Positions 1 through 8,749 of a stretch of DNA of 64,000 nt are shown in pieces. The first letter of the stretch is position 1; every line of letters starts with the position of its first letter. Both the position numbers and the translations under genes were made by a program. The DNA comes from Rubricella sp038526735 (GTDB lineage: Bacteria > Pseudomonadota > Alphaproteobacteria > Rhodobacterales > Rhodobacteraceae), in the NCBI GenBank assembly GCA_038526735.1, contig JBCBGM010000010.1:3993-67992 (forward strand). Direction: 5' to 3'. The notes under the pieces are model-generated. The model was not told where the DNA came from and ran no database searches. It saw only the letters and a list, made by a program, of their open reading frames with translations.

Positions 1-94
1 GCGCTGGATACTCATCCCCCGAATGCGGTGAGCTAAACACGATATGCCCGGGCGTGCCGGTGGGTCGCGTCAGCTTAAAGGCGGATGATGTCAC
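1..94 (-). CDS. N-formylglutamate amidohydrolase family protein (N-terminal 31 codons; gene runs off the left edge)
   Basis: Reading the minus strand from a GTG at 92-94 gives an open frame to the window edge. It contains HIVFSSPHSGDEYP, the N-terminal signature of N-formylglutamate amidohydrolases (usually F-[DS]-S-P-H-S-G-x-x-Y-P), zinc-dependent enzymes that release glutamate from N-formylglutamate, often in histidine breakdown. The GTG is chosen because a strong AGGAGAG ribosome-binding site lies four bases upstream (complement of 102-108) and there is no ATG nearby. The gene follows hrpB on the same strand with a gap of 60 bases. Only the N-terminus is visible, so substrate class (HutG or a generic family member) cannot be fixed. 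Confidence 0.72.
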   Translation of the reverse strand, partial: MTSSAFKLTRPTGTPGHIVFSSPHSGDEYPA

Positions 95-154
95 AGAGCT
101 CTCCTGCTTGGTGAGCGACAAGATAGGGCGCGATGTAGCCCAGGTCTATGTTGA

Positions 155-2599
155 TCACTGGCCGCTTCGGGGCTTTGTCCGCACAGTGGGTTGCGCTGTG
201 GTTGGGTCTTCGGGCCACGGATGCTTTGGATAGCGCCCGCGCATATCCTTTCGCACATCAAGGTAAGACGACTGCCAAAACCCCGGCAGGTCAGAGGTCG
301 TCTGCAACGGCCGACCCGCCGGAGAGAGCAGCGTGATCCGCAACGGCATCCGCGCCGGGCCAAGGGTGGGATGCGTGGTCAAGCCGAAAAGCTCTTGCAG
401 GCGGATCTCAATCTCCGGCCCGTCCGCGCCATAAAACACCGGCACCTGCCGCCCGGTGGGCGCTTTGAACTGGGCGGGGGCGTGCTGGTCGAGAAACTGC
501 TGCGCCGCCCAATCGAGGCGCGCCTGCAATGCAGGCAGAGGGTCAAACGCCCGAAGATCCTCAGCACTGCGGACTTTGCCCAAGTAGGGCACCAGCCAGT
601 CATCGAGCGTCTCAAATAACCCTGTGTCAGAGAAATCCGGCAACGCCTCCGCCTGCGGCTGCAAGAACATCACCCGCGCCTGCAACCGCCGCGCGGCCTT
701 GCTCCAACCCAGCGCTGCGAGACCTAACTCGCGGACGCCCTCTGCCGCCGCCTTTGCAATCGCGTCATCCGGGGCATCGCGCCACAACTGATCAGACAAG
801 ACCAACGCCCCTAGGCGCTCTTGCCGCCGCGCCTCAACCCGCCGGTTGCGCTTTGACCAGCGGCAGACCTCAGTTTCGGTGATCTCCGTAGTGAATAGAG
901 CCCGCACCTCGCTCTCTGACAAAGGCGCAGCACGGCGAATTTTTGCCTCCGTCGCATCGCCATCCAGGTCAGCAATCGCCAAGAACGGCTGACCGGCCAA
1001 AGGGTCATCACTGGGCAAAAACGCGCCCTTCCCCCCCGCCATCAAATACCGCGGCTGCGCTCCGGGCCGACGCGCTGCAACGCGATCCGGATAAGCGCGC
1101 GCCAAAGCCTCCGCGACGTTCAATGCACCACTTGAGCCAAACTTGGCCAACCGCTTCGCCTCCGCCAACGCCTCACTCAGCGCAGCCTCATCGACCGCAC
1201 CAGCATATTCCCTGCGAAACAGCTTCGGGTCGGCCAGCCCTCGCACACGCAGCACCAGATCGCTGCCCCCTGCCCCGCGCAACACATCCCGCCCCTGCAC
1301 CAAAGCTGCGACCGGCGCAGAGCCGGGCGTCTGCAAGAGCATATGCGCCAGCCGCGGATGCGCCGGGATCGCCGCGATTTTTTGCCCATGCGCGGTGATC
1401 CGCCCCTGTGCATCCAGCGCCCCGAGCATCTTGAGCAGGTCCTGCGCCGCCGCAAACGCACCGGTCGGCGGAGGGGTCAGCAACGGCAACTCCACCGCCC
1501 CCCAACGTGCCATTTCCAATGCCAAAGGCGACAGGTCCGTCGTCGCAATCTCGGGCGAAGTGAAGGCGGGCAGTGCCCTCTCTTCCCCTTCCGTCCACAT
1601 CCGAAAACAAACACCCGGCTCAACGCGCCCAGCCCGCCCGCGCCGCTGATCGGCGGCCGCGCGAGAGACAGGCCGCGTCACCAGCTTGGCCATGCCCGAC
1701 CCCGGATCGAACTGAGACATCCGCGAAAGACCGGCATCAATCACAATCCGAATACCCTCAATCGTGAGCGAGGTTTCGGCAATCGAGGTCGCCAGCACCA
1801 CTTTCCGCCGCCCCGGCTTTGCCGGCGCAATCGCGGCCCGCTGCGCAGCAAACGGCAGGCCCGCGTAGAGCGGCTGCACATCCACATCGCCCGGCACTGA
1901 CAGCGCCCGCTCCACCGCGCGGATCTCCCCAACACCAGGCAAAAACACCAAGGCAGAGCCCGGCTCCTGTGCAAGCGCCTCCTCGACCTGCTGCGCGACA
2001 GAGGTCGCCAACCCGCGCTTGCGATCAACCGGACGCGGGGCGTGATGCGTCACCACCGGAAACGCCCGACCTTCAGACGTCACCACCGGCGCATCGCCCA
2101 TGAGTTCCGCCACACCCTCCGCATCGAGCGTGGCCGACATCACCACTAGCGCCAACTCGGGCCGGAGCGCGGCCTTGATCTCAAGACAGAGCGCCAGACC
2201 CAAATCAGCGTTCAAAGACCTCTCATGAAATTCGTCAAAAATCACCGCGCCGACGTCAGACAGCTCCGGGTCTGACTGGATCATCGCGGTCAGAATGCCC
2301 TCGGTCACCACCTCAATGCGGGTCGAAGCGGAGGTTTTTTGCGCCCCCCGCATCCGGTAGCCCACCGTTTGCCCCGCAGCTTCGCCAAGCTGTTCTGCCA
2401 TGCGCTCCGCCGCCGCGCGCGCAGCCAGGCGGCGCGGCTCTAGCATCAGGATACGCCCCTCAGTGACTGGCAACAGAGCGAGCGGAACACGCGTGGTCTT
2501 ACCTGCCCCCGGCGGGGCCTGCAACACCACCTGCCCCTGCACGCGCACGCACTCCACGACCTGTGGAAGCACCTCATCTATCGGCAAAGGGTCTGTCAT
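155..2599 (-). CDS. hrpB: ATP-dependent RNA helicase HrpB (DEAH/RHA family)
   Basis: 814-residue DExH-box helicase. Visible motifs in order: Walker A APPGAGKTTRVPLALL near residues 30-45, a DEFHERS box (motif II DEFH), SAT (motif III) in VVMSATLDAEGV, TSIAETSLTIEGI (motif V) and QRRGRAGR (motif VI), then the HA2 and HrpB C-terminal regions. Length matches the HrpB family (about 800-830). The start is the ATG of MTDPLPIDEV rather than the longer frame beginning 13 codons earlier, whose extra residues do not look like family sequence. HrpB is a cytoplasmic putative RNA helicase; in other bacteria it is linked to mRNA processing, but its substrate here is unknown. It precedes the N-formylglutamate amidohydrolase gene and follows the DUF3108 gene, 42 nt apart. 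Confidence 0.95.
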   Translation of the reverse strand: MTDPLPIDEVLPQVVECVRVQGQVVLQAPPGAGKTTRVPLALLPVTEGRILMLEPRRLAARAAAERMAEQLGEAAGQTVGYRMRGAQKTSASTRIEVVTEGILTAMIQSDPELSDVGAVIFDEFHERSLNADLGLALCLEIKAALRPELALVVMSATLDAEGVAELMGDAPVVTSEGRAFPVVTHHAPRPVDRKRGLATSVAQQVEEALAQEPGSALVFLPGVGEIRAVERALSVPGDVDVQPLYAGLPFAAQRAAIAPAKPGRRKVVLATSIAETSLTIEGIRIVIDAGLSRMSQFDPGSGMAKLVTRPVSRAAADQRRGRAGRVEPGVCFRMWTEGEERALPAFTSPEIATTDLSPLALEMARWGAVELPLLTPPPTGAFAAAQDLLKMLGALDAQGRITAHGQKIAAIPAHPRLAHMLLQTPGSAPVAALVQGRDVLRGAGGSDLVLRVRGLADPKLFRREYAGAVDEAALSEALAEAKRLAKFGSSGALNVAEALARAYPDRVAARRPGAQPRYLMAGGKGAFLPSDDPLAGQPFLAIADLDGDATEAKIRRAAPLSESEVRALFTTEITETEVCRWSKRNRRVEARRQERLGALVLSDQLWRDAPDDAIAKAAAEGVRELGLAALGWSKAARRLQARVMFLQPQAEALPDFSDTGLFETLDDWLVPYLGKVRSAEDLRAFDPLPALQARLDWAAQQFLDQHAPAQFKAPTGRQVPVFYGADGPEIEIRLQELFGLTTHPTLGPARMPLRITLLSPAGRPLQTTSDLPGFWQSSYLDVRKDMRGRYPKHPWPEDPTTAQPTVRTKPRSGQ

Positions 2600-2641
2600 C
2601 GCGGGCAGACGCTTGGCGCGCCAAAGCCCCCACTGCAAGCG

Positions 2642-3370
2642 CTATCCGTCGCGGCTCTTCATCACGAAAGAGCCAAAACGGGTGTCTCCGACGAGGCGAT
2701 CTGCCTCCCACAGGCCATCTTCGCGGGCGCGCAGCTCGATGCGAAAGTCCATCGTTTCAGGCTCCATGATGCCCTCATCATTGGCCTCAAAGCGGGTGTA
2801 TTCGACGGGGCAAGTGATCACGCCGTCGCGCGGCTCCAGTGGCGCCTCGGGCAGAATGCTCGACCGCCGAGAGCCGCTAAACACCTCAAAGCCGCGCCCG
2901 CAGAGCTCCTCAGGCGAGGCAGGCCAAAGCATATGCGCAAACACGGTTAGCGGATCGACCGTGCCGCCCTGATCTTCAACTGCGGGCAGCGGCCCTTCCA
3001 ACCAATCCGGTTCGGGGCGGTAATCGACCAAGACCGGGCCTTGCCCGTCGTAGTTGATGTCGAGTTCCTGCTCATCGCCATCCCACCATGCCTTCACCGA
3101 AAAGAGATCCGGGCGGAGGGTGCCATCCGCCTCCACAACGCCCTCCACTTGCGCGGTGTAGAGCGCATCAACAAAGAACGAGGCGATCCCCGCATCCTCG
3201 ACCGAGACGGCCACTGCGTAAGCCTGATTGAACCGGGTCACCGCGATGTCACCTTCGGCGACTTTCACGCCCCCGGCATGGACTGAAAACGCGCGGGTAA
3301 GCGGGTTATCCTGCGCAACGGCGGGAACGCTCGCCGCGGCAATGACAGCACTGAAAATCGCGACACGCAT
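2642..3370 (-). CDS. DUF3108 domain periplasmic protein
   Basis: 242-residue exported protein. The start MRVAIFSAVIAAASVPAVAQ gives a clean Sec signal peptide with an A-x-A cleavage site; an upstream in-frame ATG would add 11 residues before it and is not used. The body carries the DUF3108 pattern: an AGG(V/I)KVAEGDIAVTRF-like start, a KAWWDGDEQELDINYDGQGP strand, and a late PVEYTRFE segment with alternating hydrophobic strands. DUF3108 proteins are predicted beta-rich periplasmic proteins of unknown function. It lies upstream of hrpB on the same strand and is divergent from meaB, with about 100 nt between the two start codons. Confidence 0.8.
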   Translation of the reverse strand: MRVAIFSAVIAAASVPAVAQDNPLTRAFSVHAGGVKVAEGDIAVTRFNQAYAVAVSVEDAGIASFFVDALYTAQVEGVVEADGTLRPDLFSVKAWWDGDEQELDINYDGQGPVLVDYRPEPDWLEGPLPAVEDQGGTVDPLTVFAHMLWPASPEELCGRGFEVFSGSRRSSILPEAPLEPRDGVITCPVEYTRFEANDEGIMEPETMDFRIELRAREDGLWEADRLVGDTRFGSFVMKSRDG

Positions 3371-3473
3371 CCGCTGCGCTCCTTTTGCTTTCGCTGAGGT
3401 CAAGATATGAGGTGATTTGCGAAATCGGAAAGACCACGGCCATCACGGCTGTGTGTCTGCAAGGGGTTGTTGC

Positions 3474-4472
3474 ATGCAATCACCAACGGAAATGGCCGCA
3501 GCCGTCGGACGCGGAGAGCGCCGCGCCCTGTCCCGCGCCATCACGTTGGTCGAATCCACCCGCGACGACCACCGGGAAGAGGCCCGCGCTCTGCTGCGCG
3601 CCCTGCCCCAGCCAGAGCGCCCAGCGCTGCGCGTCGGGCTTTCGGGCACACCGGGCGTCGGGAAGTCCACTTTCATCGAGAGTTTCGGCCTTATGCTCCT
3701 GGAGCAAGGGCTGCGCGTCGCGGTACTGGCGGTGGACCCAAGCTCCGCCCGCTCCGGCGGCTCCATCCTGGGCGACAAAACCCGCATGGAGGAGCTGTCG
3801 CGCAAACCCGACGCTTTCATCCGCCCCTCGCCCTCCCGCTCGTCCTTGGGCGGTGTCGCAAGACGCACCCGCGAGGCGATCTTGCTCTGCGAGGCCGCAG
3901 GATTTGACGTGGTGCTGGTCGAGACTGTGGGCGTTGGCCAGTCAGAGACCATGGTCGCCGACATGACCGACATTTTTCTCCTGCTGCTCGCCCCCGCCGG
4001 CGGCGATGAGTTGCAAGGCGTCAAGCGCGGCATCATGGAGATCGCCGACCTCATCCTCGTCAACAAGGCCGACGGAGAGCTCAAATCCACCGCCATGCGC
4101 ACTGTGGCAGACTATGCCGGTGCCCTACGCCTCTTGCGCAAACGCGACTACGACCCCGAGGAGTTCCCCAAAGCCGTGCCGGTGTCTGCGATCACCTCCG
4201 CTGGACTGTCAGAGGCGTGGGAGGACATCACCAAGCTGGCCGACTGGCGGCGCGCGCAAGGTGTGCTCGACAGACGCCGCTCTGAGCAGGCCCAGCACTG
4301 GCTCACCCATGAGATCGAAGAGGGGCTCAAAACCCGCTTCAAGGCCGCCCCCGGCATGGCCGCGATGCTAGGCGAGTTGCAATCCGCCGTCCGTCACGGA
4401 ACGCTCACCCCCGACGATGCCGCCGACCAGGCGCTCGCTGCGGTTTTCGCAAAGGCGGGCGGAGTTGCTTGA
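3474..4472 (+). CDS. meaB: MeaB/ArgK-type GTPase, methylmalonyl-CoA mutase chaperone
   Basis: 332-residue P-loop GTPase of the MeaB (formerly ArgK) family. Visible: Walker A GLSGTPGVGKSTFIESFG, switch I region with DPSSARSGGSILGDKTRM, Walker B/G3 DVVLVETVGVGQSE, and G4 base-recognition motif LVNKADGE. MeaB protects and reloads adenosylcobalamin-dependent methylmalonyl-CoA mutase using GTP hydrolysis; the mutase gene is not in this window. The ATG at 3474 (MQSPTEMAAAVGRGER) is preferred over an upstream in-frame ATG at 3417 because the extra residues are Cys/His-rich and unlike the family; 3492 is a possible alternative. Length agrees with the family. Confidence 0.93.
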   Translation: MQSPTEMAAAVGRGERRALSRAITLVESTRDDHREEARALLRALPQPERPALRVGLSGTPGVGKSTFIESFGLMLLEQGLRVAVLAVDPSSARSGGSILGDKTRMEELSRKPDAFIRPSPSRSSLGGVARRTREAILLCEAAGFDVVLVETVGVGQSETMVADMTDIFLLLLAPAGGDELQGVKRGIMEIADLILVNKADGELKSTAMRTVADYAGALRLLRKRDYDPEEFPKAVPVSAITSAGLSEAWEDITKLADWRRAQGVLDRRRSEQAQHWLTHEIEEGLKTRFKAAPGMAAMLGELQSAVRHGTLTPDDAADQALAAVFAKAGGVA

Positions 4473-4556
4473 CGCCCAAGGCGGGCTTCTCTAAAGGGCA
4501 GCATCCGTTTGAACCTGCCGCGGCGACTCGCGGCCCAAAGCCTTTGTGAGGATGCG

Positions 4557-4841
4557 ATGTCCCGCCGCTGCGAACTTTCTGGTAAGGGTGTGCTGACCGG
4601 CAACAATGTCAGCCACGCCAACAACAAGACCCGCCGTCGGTTCTTGCCCAACCTCAATGACGTGACCCTGCTGAGCGATACGCTGGGCCGTTCGTTCTCG
4701 TTCAAGGTCGCAGCCTCCACGCTGCGCACCGTTGACCACCGCGGTGGTCTCGACGCCTACCTCGCAAAAGCGAAAGACAGCGATCTCTCCGAGAAGGCGC
4801 TCAAAGTGAAGCGCGACATCGAAAAAGCAGCCGCCGCCTGA
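4557..4841 (+). CDS. rpmB: 50S ribosomal protein L28
   Basis: 94-residue L28: MSRRCELSGKGVLTGNNVSHANNKTRRR at the start is diagnostic, followed by FLPNLNDVTLLSDTLGRSFSFKVAASTLRTVDH. The alphaproteobacterial form is longer than the 78-residue E. coli protein, as seen here. The start is fixed by the conserved MSRRCEL N-terminus rather than the longer frame that opens at 4509. It is a structural component of the large ribosomal subunit. The gene stands alone, followed 26 nt after the stop by a good intrinsic terminator. Confidence 0.97.
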   Translation: MSRRCELSGKGVLTGNNVSHANNKTRRRFLPNLNDVTLLSDTLGRSFSFKVAASTLRTVDHRGGLDAYLAKAKDSDLSEKALKVKRDIEKAAAA

Positions 4842-4867
4842 TTAAACGCGAAACCGGTAGATGAAGA

Positions 4868-4891
4868 ACGGCCTCTCGGGGCCGTTTTTTT
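4868..4891 (+). terminator. Intrinsic terminator after rpmB
   Basis: Six-base stem ACGGCC/GGCCGT (4868-4873 with 4880-4885), six-base loop, followed directly by a run of seven T. It sits between the convergent rpmB and cobB genes; the U-run favours the plus strand (rpmB). Confidence 0.85.
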
Positions 4892-4895
4892 GTGC

Positions 4896-5579
4896 CTAGA
4901 TTAGAGTTTTGACCCACGCTGGCACCGTCTCTGACGCCGGGCCCAGAATGCGCCGGTCAAAAAGCCGCGAACCGTCGGTGGGTGCGAGGTTAATCTCAAG
5001 CGTCTTCGCCCCGACCTGATCCGCCGTCTGTACAAACCCAGCGGCCGGATACACCTCCCCGCTGGTACCGATGGAGACGAAGAGATCAGCCTCCTCAAGC
5101 GCCGCGTAAATCCGGTCGAGGTGATAGGGCGTCTCCCCAAACCACACGACATCGGGGCGCAAAGCCCTTGCCCCACAAGCGTTGCAAACGCTGGTTGCAT
5201 CAAGATCGCCGCGCCAGGGTTCGCGGTGGCCACACTCAGAGCACAACGCCGACATCAACTCCCCATGCATATGGATCGCAGACGTGGCCCCTGCACGCTC
5301 TAACAGGTCATCGACATTCTGCGTCACCAAGGTGAGGTCATCGCCCAAAGCCTTTTCAAGCTCCGCGAGCGCGTAATGCGCCGCATTTGGCTGCGCCTCG
5401 ACGGCATTTCGGCGGCGCGCATTGTAGAACGCAAAGACCTTGTCTGGGTCCGCGGCAAACCCTTCGGGCGTGGCAACCTCGCTGAGATCATACTTCGTCC
5501 ACAACCCATCTTTGTCGCGAAACGTACCAAGCCCCGACTCAGCCGAAAGCCCTGCCCCGCTTAGAACCACAAGTTTCAT
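4896..5579 (-). CDS. cobB: NAD-dependent protein deacylase, sirtuin CobB type
   Basis: 227-residue class III sirtuin. It starts MKLVVLSGAGLSAESGLGTFRD, the NAD-binding GAG-x-SAESG-x-x-FR motif; FYNARRR supplies the Tyr-x-x-Arg pair that marks CobB/SIRT5-like desuccinylase activity; TQNVDDL and IHMHGEL give the NAD pocket and catalytic His; CSECG and CNACG are the four zinc cysteines; GTSGEVYPAAGF closes the fold. It removes acyl groups from lysines of metabolic enzymes. The ATG at 5579 places the GAG motif at the family position. Convergent with rpmB; ends in TAG. Confidence 0.95.
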   Translation of the reverse strand: MKLVVLSGAGLSAESGLGTFRDKDGLWTKYDLSEVATPEGFAADPDKVFAFYNARRRNAVEAQPNAAHYALAELEKALGDDLTLVTQNVDDLLERAGATSAIHMHGELMSALCSECGHREPWRGDLDATSVCNACGARALRPDVVWFGETPYHLDRIYAALEEADLFVSIGTSGEVYPAAGFVQTADQVGAKTLEINLAPTDGSRLFDRRILGPASETVPAWVKTLI

Positions 5580-5727
5580 AGCGCTCCCTCCCTGCGACAC
5601 GACGAACCTAGATGCGTCGCGCACATCACGGTACCGAGCAAGACCTTTCCAAAATGTGGAATTGCAAATCAGGACCTAATAACTGTATGCTATGGCACAC
5701 AATAATAACAACCACTGCCGCCCGACC

Positions 5728-6195
5728 ATGACCACGCGCGTGCTTTTTATCTGCTTGGGGAATATCTGCCGCTCACCAACGGCCGAAGCCGTCGCGCGCC
5801 AGCGGCTGGAGGGGTTGCCCTTTGAGTTTGACAGTGCCGGTACCGGCAATTGGCACGCCGGAAACACTCCAGACCCGCGTAGCATCACCGCCGGAGAGGC
5901 GCGAGGATATGACTTTTCGGGCATCCGCGCGCGCCAGGTCCTCCCAGCAGATTTCCACCGGTTTGAGCATCTCGTCGCGATGGATCGCGACAATCTCGAG
6001 ACGTTGCACCGCATGCGCCCACTCAACAGCCGCGCGCAATTGCACCTGATGATGGATTTCACCGCGGGTGCCATCGGGCGCGATGTGCCCGACCCGTATT
6101 ACCGAAATGACGGGTTTGATGATGTGCTCGATATTATTGAGCACGCCGTTGAGGGGCTGGGCATCACCCTAGCCCCGCCACAACTCGCAGACTAA
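5728..6195 (+). CDS. Low-molecular-weight protein-tyrosine-phosphatase
   Basis: 155-residue LMW-PTP. The P-loop is at the N-terminus, CLGNICRS with Cys9 as nucleophile and Arg15 as phosphate binder (C-x5-R), and the general acid Asp lies in DPYY near residue 122. Length and motif positions match the family. The start at MTTRVLFICLGN is chosen because the P-loop normally lies within 15 residues of the N-terminus; an in-frame ATG 12 codons upstream is unlikely. Such phosphatases act on tyrosine kinases of capsule synthesis or on small aryl phosphates; no kinase is adjacent, so the substrate is open. Confidence 0.92.
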   Translation: MTTRVLFICLGNICRSPTAEAVARQRLEGLPFEFDSAGTGNWHAGNTPDPRSITAGEARGYDFSGIRARQVLPADFHRFEHLVAMDRDNLETLHRMRPLNSRAQLHLMMDFTAGAIGRDVPDPYYRNDGFDDVLDIIEHAVEGLGITLAPPQLAD

Positions 6196-6196
6196 G

Positions 6197-6580
6197 TCAT
6201 TGAGTGATTGGCTGCGGGCCCACCGGCTCTTCGGTCTCGTCAGCGGCAGTCTCGACCAGATCATCCTCAGTCTCCGCCTCAGCGGCGAAACAGGTCGTGT
6301 CGAGCAAAGCTGAAAATGCTTTGTAGCGCTCCATAAACGCCGGCGCATCGCCTGCGAGGTCTTCCAGAGCGGCACGCGCGCCATCCGGGCCAGGAATGAT
6401 CATCGCCAAGTAATACTGATCTTCCTCAGACAGCGAGGTCGTCGCCACATCTGCAAAACAGGTGCAATCCGTCTCCGACAGATTGCCGGTCGCTTCGCAG
6501 GCAGATTTCAGTTCCTCCGAGAACGCCATTGTAGCACTCAGAGACAGAACGGCCGTTACAGCCAAAACACGTTTATGCAT
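6197..6580 (-). CDS. Small secreted protein of unknown function
   Basis: 127 residues. MHKRVLAVTAVLSLSATMAFS is a signal peptide with cleavage near residue 21. The mature part has a cysteine cluster (CEATGNLSETDCTCFAD), helical segments including SLSEEDQYYLAMIIPGPDGARAALEDLAGD, one more Cys, and an acidic tail of Glu/Asp/Thr ending PVGPQPITQ. The frame extends 52 codons upstream but the signal peptide fixes the start. It is convergent with the phosphatase gene (stop codons one base apart) and divergent from lepA. I do not recognise the family; the Cys pattern suggests periplasmic disulfides. Confidence 0.7.
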   Translation of the reverse strand: MHKRVLAVTAVLSLSATMAFSEELKSACEATGNLSETDCTCFADVATTSLSEEDQYYLAMIIPGPDGARAALEDLAGDAPAFMERYKAFSALLDTTCFAAEAETEDDLVETAADETEEPVGPQPITQ

Positions 6581-6787
6581 CTCGTTGATCCCCCGATCCG
6601 ATGCCGCGGCCCTTCTGACCGCCCCCCAACGCGAGTTCCCTCGCCCATGCATCATTACGCAGAATCGCTTTTTTCGCAATGCACCGGCGCGTGAAGTTGT
6701 TTTGACCCGCCCCCTGCGCAAATCGGGCGCGCCCACACGCCGGGAGCGATGCTTGACCGGCTCTCAGAACCCGCTCATATGCCGGGC

Positions 6788-8587
6788 ATGACAGCGCTTT
6801 CGAATATCCGCAATTTCTCCATCGTGGCCCATATCGACCATGGCAAATCGACCTTGGCAGATCGTCTGATCCAGTCCACCGGGACGGTGAAAGATCGCGA
6901 CATGCAAGATCAGCTCTTGGATGCGATGGATATCGAGCGTGAGCGGGGCATCACGATCAAGGCCAACACAGTGCGGATCGATTATAAGGCGCAGGACGGG
7001 GAGACCTATGTCCTCAACCTGATCGACACCCCCGGCCACGTCGATTTCGCCTATGAGGTTAGCCGCTCCATGCGCGCCGTCGAAGGCTCGCTTTTGGTGG
7101 TGGACGCCTCGCAGGGCGTCGAGGCGCAAACGCTGGCCAACGTCTATCAGGCCATCGACGCCGACCATGAGATCGTCCCGGTCCTCAACAAGATCGACCT
7201 TCCGGCGGCAGAGCCCGACCGCGTCAAAGAACAAATCGAAGACGTCATCGGTATTGACGCCTCTGAAGCGGTAGAGATTTCGGCCAAAACCGGCCTTGGC
7301 ATTCCGGATGTGCTGGAGGCCATCGTCAAACGCCTTCCCGCGCCCGAGGGCACCCGCGACGCGCCGCTCAAGGCGATGCTGGTGGACAGCTGGTATGACG
7401 CATATCTCGGCGTCGTGGTGCTCATCCGCGTCGTGGACGGTGTGCTGAAAAAGGGCGACCGCATCCGCATGATGTCCACCAAGGCCGTGTATCCGGTGGA
7501 CCGTGTCGGTGTCTTCCGCCCGCAGATGCAGGCCGTGGATGAGCTTGGCCCCGGCGAGATGGGCTTTCTGACCGCCTCGATCAAACAGGTCCGCGACACC
7601 CGCGTCGGTGACACCGTCACGACCGAGAAAAAGGGCACTGAGACACCCCTGCCGGGCTTTGCGCCCTCTGTGCCGGTGGTCTTCTGCGGTCTCTTCCCCG
7701 TTGATAGCGCCCAGTTTGAAGACTTGCGCGACGCCATCGAGAAACTCTCCCTCAACGACGCGTCCTTCACGTCAGAAATGGAAACCTCCGCCGCGCTCGG
7801 GTTTGGCTTCCGCTGTGGGTTCTTGGGGTTGTTGCACCTTGAGGTCATCCGCGACCGGCTTGAGCGCGAATATGACATCGACCTGATCACCACCGCGCCG
7901 AGCGTGATTTACCACGTCTATCTCAAAGACGGCGAGATGCTAGAGATGCACAACCCCGCCGACATGCCAGATGTTGTGAAGGTCGACCGGGTGGAGGAGC
8001 CACGCATCAAAGCCACGATCCTGGTGCCCGACACCTACCTGGGCGATGTGCTCAAACTCTGCCAAGACCGCCGCGGCATTCAGCAAGACCTCACCTATGT
8101 CGGCGCCCGCGCGATGGTGGTGTATGACATGCCCCTCAACGAGGTGGTGTTCGACTTCTATGACCGGCTAAAATCCGTCACCAAGGGCTATGCGTCATTT
8201 GATTACGAGATGATCGGCTACGCCGCCGACAACCTCGTGAAAATGCAGGTTCTGGTGAATGACGAACCGGTGGACGCGCTCTCCGTAATGGTCCACCGCG
8301 ACCGAGCCGAGGCGCGCGGCCGCGCGATGTGTGAAAAGCTGAAAGAGCTGATCCCGCAGCATTTGTTCAAAATCCCGATCCAAGCAGCCATCGGCGGCCG
8401 CATCATCGCCCGCGAAACCATCTCGGCGCTCCGCAAAGACGTGACCGCAAAGTGCTATGGAGGCGACGCCACCCGAAAGCGGAAGTTGCTGGAAAAGCAG
8501 AAGGCGGGTAAAAAGAAGATGCGCCAGTTTGGGCGGGTTGAGATCCCCCAGGAGGCGTTCATTAATGCACTGAAGATGGATGGGTGA
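6788..8587 (+). CDS. lepA: Elongation factor 4 (LepA), ribosome back-translocase GTPase
   Basis: 599 residues, the usual LepA length. It begins MTALSNIRNFSIVAHIDHGKSTLADRL with the G1 motif AHIDHGKST; G2/G3 follow in ERGITIKANTV and DTPGHVDF, and G4 NKIDLP. The C-terminal LepA-specific domain ends KKKMRQFGRVEIPQEAFINALKMD, characteristic of EF4. EF4 binds stalled ribosomes and remodels the tRNA state in the cytoplasm. The start at MTALSNIRNF matches the family; the frame is open 13 codons further. Its last 26 bases overlap the stop of a convergent small gene belonging to an AT-richer islet. Confidence 0.97.
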   Translation: MTALSNIRNFSIVAHIDHGKSTLADRLIQSTGTVKDRDMQDQLLDAMDIERERGITIKANTVRIDYKAQDGETYVLNLIDTPGHVDFAYEVSRSMRAVEGSLLVVDASQGVEAQTLANVYQAIDADHEIVPVLNKIDLPAAEPDRVKEQIEDVIGIDASEAVEISAKTGLGIPDVLEAIVKRLPAPEGTRDAPLKAMLVDSWYDAYLGVVVLIRVVDGVLKKGDRIRMMSTKAVYPVDRVGVFRPQMQAVDELGPGEMGFLTASIKQVRDTRVGDTVTTEKKGTETPLPGFAPSVPVVFCGLFPVDSAQFEDLRDAIEKLSLNDASFTSEMETSAALGFGFRCGFLGLLHLEVIRDRLEREYDIDLITTAPSVIYHVYLKDGEMLEMHNPADMPDVVKVDRVEEPRIKATILVPDTYLGDVLKLCQDRRGIQQDLTYVGARAMVVYDMPLNEVVFDFYDRLKSVTKGYASFDYEMIGYAADNLVKMQVLVNDEPVDALSVMVHRDRAEARGRAMCEKLKELIPQHLFKIPIQAAIGGRIIARETISALRKDVTAKCYGGDATRKRKLLEKQKAGKKKMRQFGRVEIPQEAFINALKMDG

Positions 8588-8747
8588 GACTCGGCCCAAC
8601 CTCGATGGTTACTTGAGTATCTGGGCGGTCAATTTTTATAGACAGATTGACACCCATAGCAGCAGCTAGAAGAGCCACCGAGGCGGCTAAAACTAATAGC
8701 CGCCAATTTCTCTCGGCGAATGACTTGCGGTGTTCTTGGTCGATCAT
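8562..8747 (-). CDS. Small single-TM membrane protein of the XRE-ImmA islet
   Basis: About 61 residues. One hydrophobic helix, WRLLVLAASVALLAAAMGV, is followed by a short basic/polar tail (NLSIKIDRPDTQVTIEVG). Three in-frame ATGs exist (8759, 8753, 8747). 8747 is favoured because a GGAG sits six bases upstream; 8753 would give an ATGA overlap with the immA stop. The reading frame directly follows the ImmA-like gene, so the two are probably co-translated, and it ends 26 bases inside the convergent lepA 3' end. No family recognised. It could be a membrane effector or anchor, or simply a cargo gene; a spurious frame cannot be fully excluded. Confidence 0.55.
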   Translation of the reverse strand: MIDQEHRKSFAERNWRLLVLAASVALLAAAMGVNLSIKIDRPDTQVTIEVGPSLTHPSSVH

Positions 8748-8749
8748 GG